Shown here: positions 33,301-40,729 of the stretch, one piece after another | Layout of the letters: every line of letters starts with the position of its first letter | Numbering within the stretch: the stretch's first letter is position 1 | From: Maledivibacter halophilus | Lineage (GTDB): Bacteria; Bacillota; Clostridia; Peptostreptococcales; Caminicellaceae | DNA: 52,603 nucleotides | Assembly (NCBI RefSeq): GCF_900167445.1 | Contig: NZ_FUZT01000024.1 | Coordinates: forward strand, 1-52,603 | Reading direction: 5' to 3' | The notes under the pieces: model-generated | The model's database searches: none | The model's input: the letters and a program-made list of their open reading frames with translations, nothing else | Told to the model about the DNA's origin: nothing | Translations under genes and position numbers: made by a program

Positions 33301-33821
33301 AACTGACCCTTATACTGAACCATTGGAGATCTCTCATATCCCATGAATACAAGCTTTCTTATAAAATCATCTGGATCTATTATATCTCCTACCTTTAAAT
33401 TAATTTCATGACTAATCCAATCTTTCCCCGGTATTAACTTTAATAATATATTATCTCCAGTTGTAACCACTATACATTTTTCACCGCTAAGGACACTACG
33501 TATAGCTTCTAGTCTTTCTTCAACAATTTGATTACTATGGGCATAAACATCATAAAAGAATATTTCCTTTGATGGTAAATATAAAACTTTTTCTCCATAA
33601 AAAAATTTTAAGTCTTCATAAATCTTTTTTGCTTCCAGTTCATTGTAAGTAATAATTAAACTTTGCTTTGCCTTGCTTGCAGATATTGAAAATATTATAT
33701 TGTTAAGGGCCGAACCAGAAAGACCTGTTAAAGATATGGGAAATATTCCTTCTTCAATATTTCTATTTAGTTTTTGATATTCATTAGAATTTTTAAGTAT
33801 GTTTGAAAAAATATTATTCAT
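30309..33821 (-). CDS. mfd: Transcription-repair coupling factor Mfd
   Basis: This is the large (1170-residue) ATP-dependent translocase that removes RNA polymerase stalled at DNA lesions and recruits UvrA. It has a degenerate UvrB-like N-terminal module, the RNA polymerase interaction domain around IGDYVVHENHGIGKYIG, and the RecG-like motor. The motor shows Walker A LLCGDVGFGKTEVA, DEEQRFG as motif II, TLSATPIPRTLHMS and QLRGRVGRSNR. The C-terminal TRCF domain completes it. I start at ATG 33821, with AAAGGAA about 10 bases upstream, rather than at TTG 33848. An in-frame 33-base duplication lies in the N-terminal third. The Bacillus fin gene is missing between pth and mfd. Confidence 0.96.
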   Translation of the reverse strand: MNNIFSNILKNSNEYQKLNRNIEEGIFPISLTGLSGSALNNIIFSISASKAKQSLIITYNELEAKKIYEDLKFFYGEKVLYLPSKEIFFYDVYAHSNQIVEERLEAIRSVLSGEKCIVVTTGDNILLKLIPGKDWISHEINLKVGDIIDPDDFIRKLVFMGYERSPMVQYKGQFSVRGGIIDFYSFIDNHPIRIELFDDEIDSIRTFDLETQLSLEKVNEIVVKSTREILLDEETIAQGTKKIKNELKKHEKKIKNELKNNLNEKIEEIISKLDSKIYFDGIGNYIHYFISKPETFLDYFDNDGLIFIHEPMRIREKTKAYIDDFNERFKQLLENGEVLPGQYNIIQTYEDILKKLNTKKIILINNIPKKIRDFNVNSNVSFIVKDMHSYHGKIDLLGEDIKDWKYKGYKIILICRTREKGKSIENEFKDRGIECQYINGLKGDILSGQAFIVKGLLGNGYIFTNSKFIVISEKEIFGLAKKFKRRKLGKKGRKIKTFRDLSIGDYVVHENHGIGKYIGIEQLKVEGIKKDYLKIKYSGTDLLYVPIDQMDLVQKYIGGEDKAPKLNKLGGAEWRKTKDKVKKSIEDMAKDLLKLYAIRRETKGYAFSKDTQWQKQFEDMFPYEETPDQLRCIEEIKKDMEKDLPMDRLLCGDVGFGKTEVAIRAAFKAIMDGKQVAFLVPTTILAQQHYNTLIDRFKDFPVEIEMLSRFRSTAEQKKIIEDLRTGVIDIIVGTHRLLSKDTELKNLGLLIVDEEQRFGVKHKEALKKLKGNVDVLTLSATPIPRTLHMSLVGIRDMSIIEDPPEDRYSVETFVTPYNEGMVREAIVKELERGGQVYFVYNRVKDIEKITSKIKMMVPEARVSYVHGQMSERKLEKIMINFLNREFDVIVCTTIIETGLDIGNVNTMIIYDADKFGLSQLYQLRGRVGRSNRIAHCYLTYQKDKVLSEVAEKRLKAIKEFTELGSGFKIAMKDLEIRGAGNLLGASQHGHMGAIGYDLYCKLLEDTVKTLKGEEVEDIVETSLDINVNAFISSKYISNEKYKLEIYKKIASIREKEDAYNIEEEIEDRFGTLPESVYNLISISYIKVLAQKLKISSISEMKKGFKFEFSNKYKLDPYLLAKISQEFGKRIMVNCSNTPYFIYNIYNYKISQSKKLKEIINMLEKIRGFQS
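33043..33106. repeat. 33-bp in-frame duplication inside mfd
   Basis: Two adjacent copies share AAGCTCATTTTTTATTTT and encode the repeated KKIKNEL segment in a charged linker. The period is 33 bases (11 codons), so the reading frame is kept. It may be a recent slippage event. Confidence 0.7.
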
Positions 33822-33978
33822 TTTTATACCATTCCTTTCAAAGGACAAAGCATCTTCGACGTATTTGTAGTTCTAAGTTCAAAGTTTAGTAAATTTCTTA
33901 ACGAGTCCAATATGGAAAAATTCAATCTAAGATTCTACTGGCAATAATTTGAATTTTCATAAAACAACAACACTATTA

Positions 33979-34003
33979 GCCCGGATTTTTAAATCCCGGG
34001 CAT
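33979..34003. terminator. GC-rich hairpin in the pth-mfd spacer
   Basis: GCCCGGATTT pairs with AAATCCCGGGC (one bulge) and is followed by ATTTTT on the plus strand. On the minus strand no T-run follows directly, so its value for pth is uncertain. The 455-base gap 33822-34276 holds this hairpin, two R1 copies and a short R3-like piece near 33869, with no gene. Confidence 0.45.
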
Positions 34004-34030
34004 TTTTACAATTATAATTTAGTTTATTCA

Positions 34031-34113
34031 TATAGATTTCCCATAGCAAAACTTAATTTATGCATATCAAAATATCTGATATTTCTAGGGAGTTTTACTA
34101 TATAAACTCTATA
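34031..34113. repeat. R1 element, copy D (degraded, inverted)
   Basis: It begins TATAGATTTCCCATAG and ends ATAAACTCTATA, with AAACTTAATTTATGCATAT and a TAGGGAGTTTTACTATA segment. It is best read as an eroded copy of R1. It lies 60 bases from the well-preserved copy C. Confidence 0.45.
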
Positions 34114-34172
34114 TTATTTTAACCTTAAAACCTTATCATAATAACCTTCAAACTTCAACTTACAAGCCTACT

Positions 34173-34276
34173 TATAGGGATTTAAGTAAAGACTTTAATT
34201 TATACATGTCCAAAACTCCCAGAAATCTTAAGTATTTGCACATATATAAACTAAGTTTTACTATATAAACCCTATA
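34173..34276. repeat. R1 element, copy C (full length, abuts pth stop)
   Basis: The copy is 104 bp, from TATAGGG to CCCTATA, and differs from copy A at about five positions by eye. Its right end is immediately next to the stop codon of pth (34277-34279). The two copies being about 95% alike 21.5 kb apart points to mobility or gene conversion. Confidence 0.75.
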
Positions 34277-34834
34277 TTATTTATTATATTTATTCATTGC
34301 TTTATCTATGCCTTCTCCTACTATACTCTCCAGGGCTTCAGCAGCTAATCTTATAGAAAGTATAATATCTTCTTTTTCATCTTCCTGAAATTTTCCTATC
34401 ACATAAGAAACAAGGTCTCCATGAGCAGGTCTTCCAATACCAATTCTCACTCTTGGGAAATCATCCTTTTGAAGTAAATATATTATATTTCGCATTCCAT
34501 TATGGGTTCCCCCACTACCTTTTTTCCTAATTCTAATTTTCCCCAAATCAATATCTATATCGTCATATATTACTATTAATTTATTTAAATCTACTTTATA
34601 ATATTCCAATATTTCTAAAACACTTTGGCCACTTAAATTCATAAATGTCTGGGGTTTGACAAGCATTACCTTTTCCCCTTGAATTCTACCTTCACCAACT
34701 AATGCTTTATGTTTAATTTTTTTTATCTCAATATTATTTCTATATGCTAAATAATCTATTACTTCAAATCCTACATTATGTCTTGTTTGTGCATATTTTT
34801 TGCCAGGATTACCTAAGCCTACTACCAAATACAT
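34277..34834 (-). CDS. pth: Peptidyl-tRNA hydrolase
   Basis: Pth releases tRNA from prematurely dropped peptidyl-tRNA and is essential. The 185-residue protein has the family start VVGLGNPGKKYAQTRHNVGF with catalytic His at residue 20. The NLSGQSV loop, DDIDIDLGKIRIRKKGS and GGTHNGMRNI (substrate-binding) are present. Length is typical. ATG at 34834 has GGGGTGAG upstream. It lies between prs and mfd as in Bacillus; the ctc/rplY gene normally before pth is absent. An R1 repeat begins right after its stop codon. Confidence 0.96.
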   Translation of the reverse strand: MYLVVGLGNPGKKYAQTRHNVGFEVIDYLAYRNNIEIKKIKHKALVGEGRIQGEKVMLVKPQTFMNLSGQSVLEILEYYKVDLNKLIVIYDDIDIDLGKIRIRKKGSGGTHNGMRNIIYLLQKDDFPRVRIGIGRPAHGDLVSYVIGKFQEDEKEDIILSIRLAAEALESIVGEGIDKAMNKYNK

Positions 34835-34874
34835 TATTTCTCACCCCATATAATAAAAACTATCATTATTATAT

Positions 34875-34960
34875 CATAATTGAGGAAATTGCATAATTGC
34901 TTCTTGCGAAAACTAACTACTACATATATTTCAAAAATTTCCAAATCCCTGCAATCAAAA
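34875..34960. repeat. R2 element, copy 2 (left-end type)
   Basis: ATAATTGAGGAAATTGCATA and the following CTTGCGAAAACTAACTAC match other R2 copies. The right arm is not clear. It lies in the 233-base spacer upstream of pth. Confidence 0.5.
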
Positions 34961-35005
34961 TATATTTTATTATTCCAATTATATTTTTCAAATACTGCAT
35001 ACTAT

Positions 35006-35033
35006 AAAAAAAGATGGTCTATAGACCACCTTT
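35006..35033 (-). terminator. Terminator after prs
   Basis: GGTGGTCTA pairs with TAGACCATC; a T7 run follows on the minus strand. It lies about 35 bases after the prs stop codon. Confidence 0.85.
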
Positions 35034-35067
35034 ATAATTTAAATACTTAGATTCGATTGTTTCTACA

Positions 35068-36018
35068 TTAATCAAATAGTTTACTTACGGATTCATTTTC
35101 ATAAATTCTTCTTATGGCTTCTGCAAATATAGGTGCTACTGATAGCATCTTCATATTAGGAAGTCTTTTCTCTTCAGGAAGCAATATTGTATCCAATACA
35201 ACAATTTCCTTTATTTCAGAATTTTCTAATCTCTCTATTGCAGGACCTGATAATATTGGATGTGTACAGCAAGCATATACATCTCTAGCTCCAAATTCTT
35301 TTAATGCCTTAACGCCTTGAGTTATTGTACCTGCTGTATCTATCATATCATCTATAAGAATAACATCTTTACCATCTACAGCCCCTATAATATTCATAAC
35401 CTCAGCAACATTAGGCTTTGGTCTCATTTTATCAATAATAGCCAAGGACGCTCCCAGATGATTAGCAAATTTTCTTGCTCTAGTTACACTACCTAAATCA
35501 GGAGATACAACTGCCACATTTTTTAAGTTCAATCCTTTAAAATATTTTGCAAGAATTGGTACTCCTCGTAAATGGTCGACAGGTATATCAAAATATCCCT
35601 GTATCTGTGATGCATGAAGATCCATCGACAAAACTCTATCTGCTCCTGCAGTAGTCATTAGGTTTGCAACCATTTTAGCTGAAATTGGATCTCTTGCTTT
35701 AGCCTTCCTATCCTGTCTAGCATATCCATAGTAAGGCACTACGGCATTAATTCTTGCAGCAGAAGCTCTTTTTAAAGCATCCATTAAAATCAAAAGCTCC
35801 ATTAGATACCTATTTACAACAGGAGGGCTTGTTGATTGAATAACATATACATCTGCACCCCTTACTGATTCAGCTATATTTACTGCTATTTCCCCATCAC
35901 TAAAGGAATCCACTGAAGCAGCCCCAAGAGGCAATTCTAACTCATCACAGATTTTAAGTGCTAGCTCTTTATTAGAATTGCCAGCAAAAACTTTAATATC
36001 TCTTTTTTCAATATTCAT
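35068..36018 (-). CDS. prs: Ribose-phosphate pyrophosphokinase
   Basis: Prs makes PRPP from ribose 5-phosphate and ATP for nucleotide, His and Trp synthesis. The 316-residue enzyme has the two-domain phosphoribosyltransferase fold. FSDGEIAVNI and YYGYARQDRKAKAR (ATP site) are in the N-terminal half. SMDLHASQIQGYF contains the catalytic His, and DDMIDTAGTI is the PRPP loop. ATG 36018 has AGGAGGAAATA upstream. It follows glmU by 31 bases, so spoVG-independent co-transcription with glmU is likely. PRPP made here is also the effector of PurR encoded nearby. Confidence 0.97.
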   Translation of the reverse strand: MNIEKRDIKVFAGNSNKELALKICDELELPLGAASVDSFSDGEIAVNIAESVRGADVYVIQSTSPPVVNRYLMELLILMDALKRASAARINAVVPYYGYARQDRKAKARDPISAKMVANLMTTAGADRVLSMDLHASQIQGYFDIPVDHLRGVPILAKYFKGLNLKNVAVVSPDLGSVTRARKFANHLGASLAIIDKMRPKPNVAEVMNIIGAVDGKDVILIDDMIDTAGTITQGVKALKEFGARDVYACCTHPILSGPAIERLENSEIKEIVVLDTILLPEEKRLPNMKMLSVAPIFAEAIRRIYENESVSKLFD

Positions 36019-36049
36019 AAATATTTCCTCCTAAGCTTGATATATAATT

Positions 36050-37420
36050 TTATTCTTTTACTAACCCTTTTCTCCTGACCCATCCTTCTATATTACTTTG
36101 CCTAGCTCTTGCCACTGCCAAAGATTCCTCTGAAATTTCCTTGGTAATTGTAGAACCAGCTGCAACATAAGCGTTTTTATGAACAATAACTGGAGCAACA
36201 AGATTTACATTGCACCCTATAAATGCATTGTCTTTAACTATTGTTTTATGCTTGTTCTTTCCATCATAGTTTACAAATACAACTCCACATCCAATATTTA
36301 CATTTTTACCAACTTCACCATCTCCAATATAGGATAAATGAGATGCTTTTGAATTATCTCCTATTGTAGAGTTTTTAACCTCAACAAAATCTCCAATTTT
36401 AACATTTTTTCCTATATGACTATTTGGCCTAAGGTATGCATATGGACCTACCTTAGTATTTGAATCTATACTACTTTGCAAAATAGTGGAATTTTTTATT
36501 TCTACATTATCTCTTATTTTAGAACTTTCTATTCTTGTATTAGGTCCTATTATACAATCTTCTCCTATTTCAGTTTCACCCATTATAAAGGTTCCTGGAT
36601 ATAATGTCGTATCTCTTCCAATTCTAACTTCTTTTCCAACATAGGTATTATTGGGGTCTACTATGGTAACCCCCTCATCCATTAGTTTATTTAAAATTCT
36701 ACTTTTCATTATTATTTCTGCTTCAGAAAGCTGCTTTCTTGAATTAACACCCATTATTTCAGTATAATCCTCTATTTCAAAAGCTCCAACCTTCTTATTT
36801 TCATTATTTAAAATTTCAATAACATCAGTTATATAGTACTCTCCCTGATTATTATTATTATTGAGCTTAGATAATGAATTCTTAAGTTCCCTTGCTTTAA
36901 AGCAGTAAATCCCTGAGTTTATTTCCTTTAGTTTCCTTTGTTCTTCATTGGCGTCCTTTTCTTCAACTATGGCTATAACCTGATCTATTTCATTTCTTAT
37001 AATTCTTCCATAACCCTTTGGATCATCTATTTTTGTAGTTAATACAGAAGCTTCAAAATCATTGTCTATATGAAATCTTATAAACTCCTCTATAGAATTT
37101 TCCTTTATTAAAGGCGTATCTCCATAAAGTACAATTACATTCCCTTCCTCTGGAATTTCTTTCTCTGCCTGCATGACAGCATGACCAGTACCAAGTATTT
37201 GATTTTGAAGTACGAATTTAATATTTTTATGATCTATGGATTCTTTTACCTGATCTGCTCCATGACCTACCACGACAACAGTTTTGTTAGAATTTACTCC
37301 TTCTACCACATCTAATACATGTTCAATCATAGGAATTCCTGCTACCTTATGTAATACCTTAGGAAACTTTGATTTCATTCGTGTACCTGCACCAGCAGCT
37401 AAAACAATCGATATCAACAT
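36050..37420 (-). CDS. glmU: Bifunctional UDP-GlcNAc pyrophosphorylase/GlcN-1-P acetyltransferase GlmU
   Basis: GlmU makes UDP-N-acetylglucosamine for peptidoglycan. The 456-residue protein begins with the nucleotidyltransferase domain (VLAAGAGTRMKSKFPKVLHK, then YGDTPLI). It ends with a left-handed beta-helix acetyltransferase domain showing hexapeptide repeats and the NYDGKNKHKT active-site segment. The length is typical (about 455). ATG 37420 has an AAGGAGT site. It lies between spoVG and prs, the same order as in Bacillus (where it is called gcaD). Confidence 0.97.
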   Translation of the reverse strand: MLISIVLAAGAGTRMKSKFPKVLHKVAGIPMIEHVLDVVEGVNSNKTVVVVGHGADQVKESIDHKNIKFVLQNQILGTGHAVMQAEKEIPEEGNVIVLYGDTPLIKENSIEEFIRFHIDNDFEASVLTTKIDDPKGYGRIIRNEIDQVIAIVEEKDANEEQRKLKEINSGIYCFKARELKNSLSKLNNNNNQGEYYITDVIEILNNENKKVGAFEIEDYTEIMGVNSRKQLSEAEIIMKSRILNKLMDEGVTIVDPNNTYVGKEVRIGRDTTLYPGTFIMGETEIGEDCIIGPNTRIESSKIRDNVEIKNSTILQSSIDSNTKVGPYAYLRPNSHIGKNVKIGDFVEVKNSTIGDNSKASHLSYIGDGEVGKNVNIGCGVVFVNYDGKNKHKTIVKDNAFIGCNVNLVAPVIVHKNAYVAAGSTITKEISEESLAVARARQSNIEGWVRRKGLVKE

Positions 37421-37512
37421 ATTTTCAAAAGCACTCCTTAATTATTCTCTATTTATATATATTATATTTACATTTTATTAAACTTTCCGCGATATATTAT
37501 ATCACTTTATAA

Positions 37513-37550
37513 ACAAAAAAACAAAAGCTTGTTACAGCTTTTGTTTTTTC
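37513..37550 (-). terminator. Terminator after spoVG
   Basis: ACAAAAGCT pairs with AGCTTTTGT, followed by T7 on the minus strand. It lies next to the spoVG stop codon and would separate spoVG from glmU. Confidence 0.85.
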
Positions 37551-37551
37551 A

Positions 37552-37818
37552 TTAACTGATATTAGTTAAAGCTTTTTCATATTCTGTAAGAATAATGTTC
37601 TGGAGCTTAGCCCTAGTGTTTGAATTAATCGGGTGGGCTATGTCCCTATAATCTCCCTCTGCAACTTTTCTACTTGGCATCGCTATAAACAAACCATTTT
37701 GTCCTTCGATTATCTTTATATCATGGACAACAAAAGAGTCGTCAAAGGTTACCGATACTATAGCCTTCATCTTTCCATCATCATTCATCTTACGAATTCT
37801 TACATCCGTAATATCCAT
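37552..37818 (-). CDS. spoVG: Septation/sporulation regulator SpoVG
   Basis: This 88-residue nucleic-acid-binding protein modulates septation and many other processes in Firmicutes. The start MDITDVRIRKMNDDGKMKAI and the AMPSRKVAEGDYRDIAHPIN segment are family signatures. ATG 37818 is chosen because AAAGGTGG lies at the right distance; GTG at 37830 overlaps that site. A sigma-H-like promoter with the same internal spacing as in Bacillus lies about 40 bases upstream. It lies between purR and glmU; the yabJ gene present in Bacillus is absent. Confidence 0.96.
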   Translation of the reverse strand: MDITDVRIRKMNDDGKMKAIVSVTFDDSFVVHDIKIIEGQNGLFIAMPSRKVAEGDYRDIAHPINSNTRAKLQNIILTEYEKALTNIS

Positions 37819-37855
37819 AATCAATCCCACCTTTCACGTCAATCTTTAATAACAT

Positions 37856-37884
37856 TAATTCTCCATAAATTGCTAAAGTCCTCT
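37856..37884 (-). promoter_or_regulatory. Sigma-H-like promoter of spoVG
   Basis: AGAGGACTT (37876-37884) and GGAGAATTA (37856-37864) on the minus strand fit the sigma-H consensus RnAGGAwWW / RnnGAATww. There are 17 bases between AGGA and GAAT. Initiation would be about 30 bases before the ATG. Confidence 0.7.
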
Positions 37885-37938
37885 TTATACATGACAAAAT
37901 TTTGAGAAAATTTTAATTTTTTTCATCTTATTTCTTTT

Positions 37939-38757
37939 TTATCGAAACAAGTCTTCGTTTGGATAAATCTTTATTTCGTCTTCATTAACTACTTTGTCAA
38001 GAATTATTAACGGAAGGTATTCATTAACCATCTTCTCCTTAGGTTCTTTGGTGGAAATCATTACTCCTATTCCTTTAACTGTTGCATCAAATTCCTTCAT
38101 AAGATCTAATAGTCCTTTTGCCGTTCCTCCACCTTTCATGAAATCGTCTATAATAAGGACATTGGCTTCATTTTTTATAGCTCTTTTTGATACATACATA
38201 GTCTGAATCTTTCCTGTAGAACCCGATACATAATTCATACTAACATTAGAGCCTTCAGTGACTTTATTACTATTTCTTACTATTACCAAAGGAATGTTTA
38301 AATAATTTGCTGTCATTAGGGCTATAGGTATCCCCTTGGTCTCAACAGTTATAACATAATCTATATTTTCATTCATAAATTTAGTTGCAAAAATTTTTCC
38401 CATCTTTCTAACAAAAATTGGATTATATATAATATCCGACATATATAAGAAGCTTCCTGGTATTACTCTACTACTATCCTTTAAAACTTTGCATATTTCA
38501 TTTAAAATTCTTTTAGTATCTTCTAAATTCATATAGGGTACATATTTTACACCACCAGATGCACCAGCAATTGTTTCTACTTTTCCAAGCCTTAAATCCT
38601 CCATAAGCTTTTTAACAATAACTAAATCCTCACTTATGGTAGACTTAGCAGCATTAAATAAATTGGTAAAATAATTAAGTGTATATATTTTATTAGGATT
38701 ATCACATAAAATTTTAATTAATGCACCTATCCTTTCATTTCTTTTAAGCTTATTCAA
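37939..38757 (-). CDS. purR: Purine operon repressor PurR
   Basis: PurR represses purine genes in Gram-positive bacteria and is released by PRPP. The 272-residue protein has an N-terminal winged helix (residues 1-75, KLKRNERIGALIKILCDNP). A phosphoribosyltransferase-like effector domain follows, with VETKGIPIALM and the PRPP motif VLIIDDFMKGGGTAKG. Length is typical. The start is TTG at 38757 with GAGGAGGAG a few bases upstream; no suitable ATG is available. It is divergent from murC and upstream of spoVG, as in Bacillus. Confidence 0.95.
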   Translation of the reverse strand: MNKLKRNERIGALIKILCDNPNKIYTLNYFTNLFNAAKSTISEDLVIVKKLMEDLRLGKVETIAGASGGVKYVPYMNLEDTKRILNEICKVLKDSSRVIPGSFLYMSDIIYNPIFVRKMGKIFATKFMNENIDYVITVETKGIPIALMTANYLNIPLVIVRNSNKVTEGSNVSMNYVSGSTGKIQTMYVSKRAIKNEANVLIIDDFMKGGGTAKGLLDLMKEFDATVKGIGVMISTKEPKEKMVNEYLPLIILDKVVNEDEIKIYPNEDLFR

Positions 38758-38836
38758 TATACTCCTCCTCGAATGTTTTTTTTATTATATATAATTTTAT
38801 TCGTTTTTTTAAATTTATTCAATAGAGAAAATTACA

Positions 38837-38948
38837 TAATTGAGCAAATTACATAATACAATATTCACTACTACATTTAATTTTAGAATCTCCAAAGCTA
38901 TACTATATTTATAATCGAAAGAGTCAATTTATAAATTTCCTCAATTAC
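38837..38948. repeat. R2 element, copy 3, between purR and murC
   Basis: AATTGAGCAAATTACATAA on the left and TTATAAATTTCCTCAATT on the right are complementary with a few mismatches. The inner TTCACTACTACATTTA and AGAATCTCCAAAGC match other copies. A second left-arm piece lies at 38821-38839. The 408-base gap 38758-39165 must also hold both divergent promoters; a TATAAT at 39090-39095 is the best murC -10 candidate. Confidence 0.6.
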
Positions 38949-39165
38949 TAAAATTATGATATAATCTCAATTATAAAACATAAGTTTTATATCATATATA
39001 TAATGTAATTTTGATAAATTGAAATCATACAATTTCCTCACTTAATAATTTTATAAAAATAAAAAATTATAGTAAAATAAATTGATGGCTATAATACATA
39101 TAATAATATATTAATAAATGTATTTTTCATCCACAGTCATTATATAATGTCAAGGAGAGTGTACT

Positions 39166-40551
39166 ATGTTAGATTTTTTGAATAAGAAAAAAGTAAATAA
39201 TATTCACCTGATCGGAGTCGGTGGAATAGGCATGAGTGCATTAGCAGAAATTATTTTAAATAAAGGCTTTAATGTCTCAGGCTCAGATATAAAATCTTCT
39301 AATATAACTAAAAAACTAGAAAACAAAGGTGTAAAAATCTATATTGGTCATCATGAAGATAATATTGTTGACTCTGATATTATTGTATATACTTCTGCAG
39401 TAAAATTTGATAATCCAGAAATAATAAAGGCTAAAAAGCTCAATATTCCAATTATTGACAGAGCTGAAATGTTAGGTAGACTCATGCAAGACTATAAAAC
39501 TAGTATAGCTATAGCTGGTGCCCACGGCAAAACCACTACCACATCAATGATATCCTTAATATTGGAACATGCTAAATTTGATCCAACTATACTGGTAGGT
39601 GGTGAACTTGATGAAATAGGTGGAAATGTAAAAGTTGGTAATAATGATCTTTTGATTACAGAAGCCTGTGAATATAAAGAAAACTTTTTGAAGTTTAATC
39701 CTAATATAGGAGTGGTTCTTAATGTTGATGAAGACCATTTGGATTACTTTAAAGACCTGGAACATATTCTCATAACTTTCTCAAAATTCGTGAAGCTTAT
39801 TCCTAAAAAGGGACATATTATATTAAATAACGATGATTATAATGTTAAAAGATTAATGACCCATGCAAATTGTAATGTTATTACGTATGGAATAAATTTA
39901 GAAAGTAATTTCCAAGCAACTAATATAACCTTTAATGAAGCAGGGTATCCTTCCTTTAACGTTAATTATAACGGTACTTTACTAGAACGCTTTACATTAA
40001 GTGTTCCTGGAAAACATAATATCTATAATGCCCTTGCTTCTATAGCCACAGCTTATATATTAGAAGTTCCTATAGAAAAAATTAAAGAGAAATTAAATCA
40101 GTTTAAAGGAACCCATAGGCGCTTTGATATATTAGGAGAGTGGAATGGAATTAGAGTAATTGATGATTATGCACATCATCCCACTGAAATAAAAGCAACC
40201 TTGAATGCCACTAAAAGACTTCCCCATAATAAAATTTGGTGCGTATTTCAACCCCATACCTATACAAGAACAAAAGCATTACTATTAGATTTTGTAAAAT
40301 CCTTTAAAGAGGCTGATAAAATTCTTATTACTGATATATATGCTGCTAGAGAAAAGGATACAGGAGAAATCCACTCAAAATCTTTAGTTGAACTTATTCA
40401 AAAAGAAGGAGATGACGCAGTTTATATTGAATCCTTTGAAAGTGCTGTAGAATATCTGAAAAAACATGCTAATCCAAAGGATATTATTCTCACTATGGGT
40501 GCTGGAAATATAAACGAAGTTGGAAAAATGTTAGTAAACAAATCCGAATAA
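39166..40551 (+). CDS. murC: UDP-N-acetylmuramate--L-alanine ligase
   Basis: MurC adds L-alanine to UDP-MurNAc, the first amino acid of the peptidoglycan stem. The 461-residue ATP-dependent ligase shows the Rossmann start HLIGVGGIGMSALAEI, the ATP loop GAHGKTTTTSMI, NVDEDHLDYF and the C-terminal DDYAHHPTEI motif. Length is typical. ATG 39166 follows CAAGGAGAG. It is one of the few plus-strand genes in this half and is divergent from purR. A terminator overlaps its 3' end. Confidence 0.97.
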   Translation: MLDFLNKKKVNNIHLIGVGGIGMSALAEIILNKGFNVSGSDIKSSNITKKLENKGVKIYIGHHEDNIVDSDIIVYTSAVKFDNPEIIKAKKLNIPIIDRAEMLGRLMQDYKTSIAIAGAHGKTTTTSMISLILEHAKFDPTILVGGELDEIGGNVKVGNNDLLITEACEYKENFLKFNPNIGVVLNVDEDHLDYFKDLEHILITFSKFVKLIPKKGHIILNNDDYNVKRLMTHANCNVITYGINLESNFQATNITFNEAGYPSFNVNYNGTLLERFTLSVPGKHNIYNALASIATAYILEVPIEKIKEKLNQFKGTHRRFDILGEWNGIRVIDDYAHHPTEIKATLNATKRLPHNKIWCVFQPHTYTRTKALLLDFVKSFKEADKILITDIYAAREKDTGEIHSKSLVELIQKEGDDAVYIESFESAVEYLKKHANPKDIILTMGAGNINEVGKMLVNKSE

Positions 40552-40570
40552 AATCGGATTTGTTATTTTT
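40537..40570 (+). terminator. Terminator after murC
   Basis: AACAAATCCGA pairs with TCGGATTTGTT and is followed by ATTTTT. The left arm lies inside the last codons of murC. Confidence 0.9.
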
Positions 40571-40729
40571 AAACTTTAATAGTTTCTACTATCAGTCATA
40601 TTTATAATCCTTTCTCAAAATCATGACTTAATTCTTAGCACTATAATCTTTTTCTTGTATATCAGCTATATCGATATAATAAATAAAGACGTATTTTTGT
40701 CTTCTTCTTTTTTATTTACCAAACTGATA

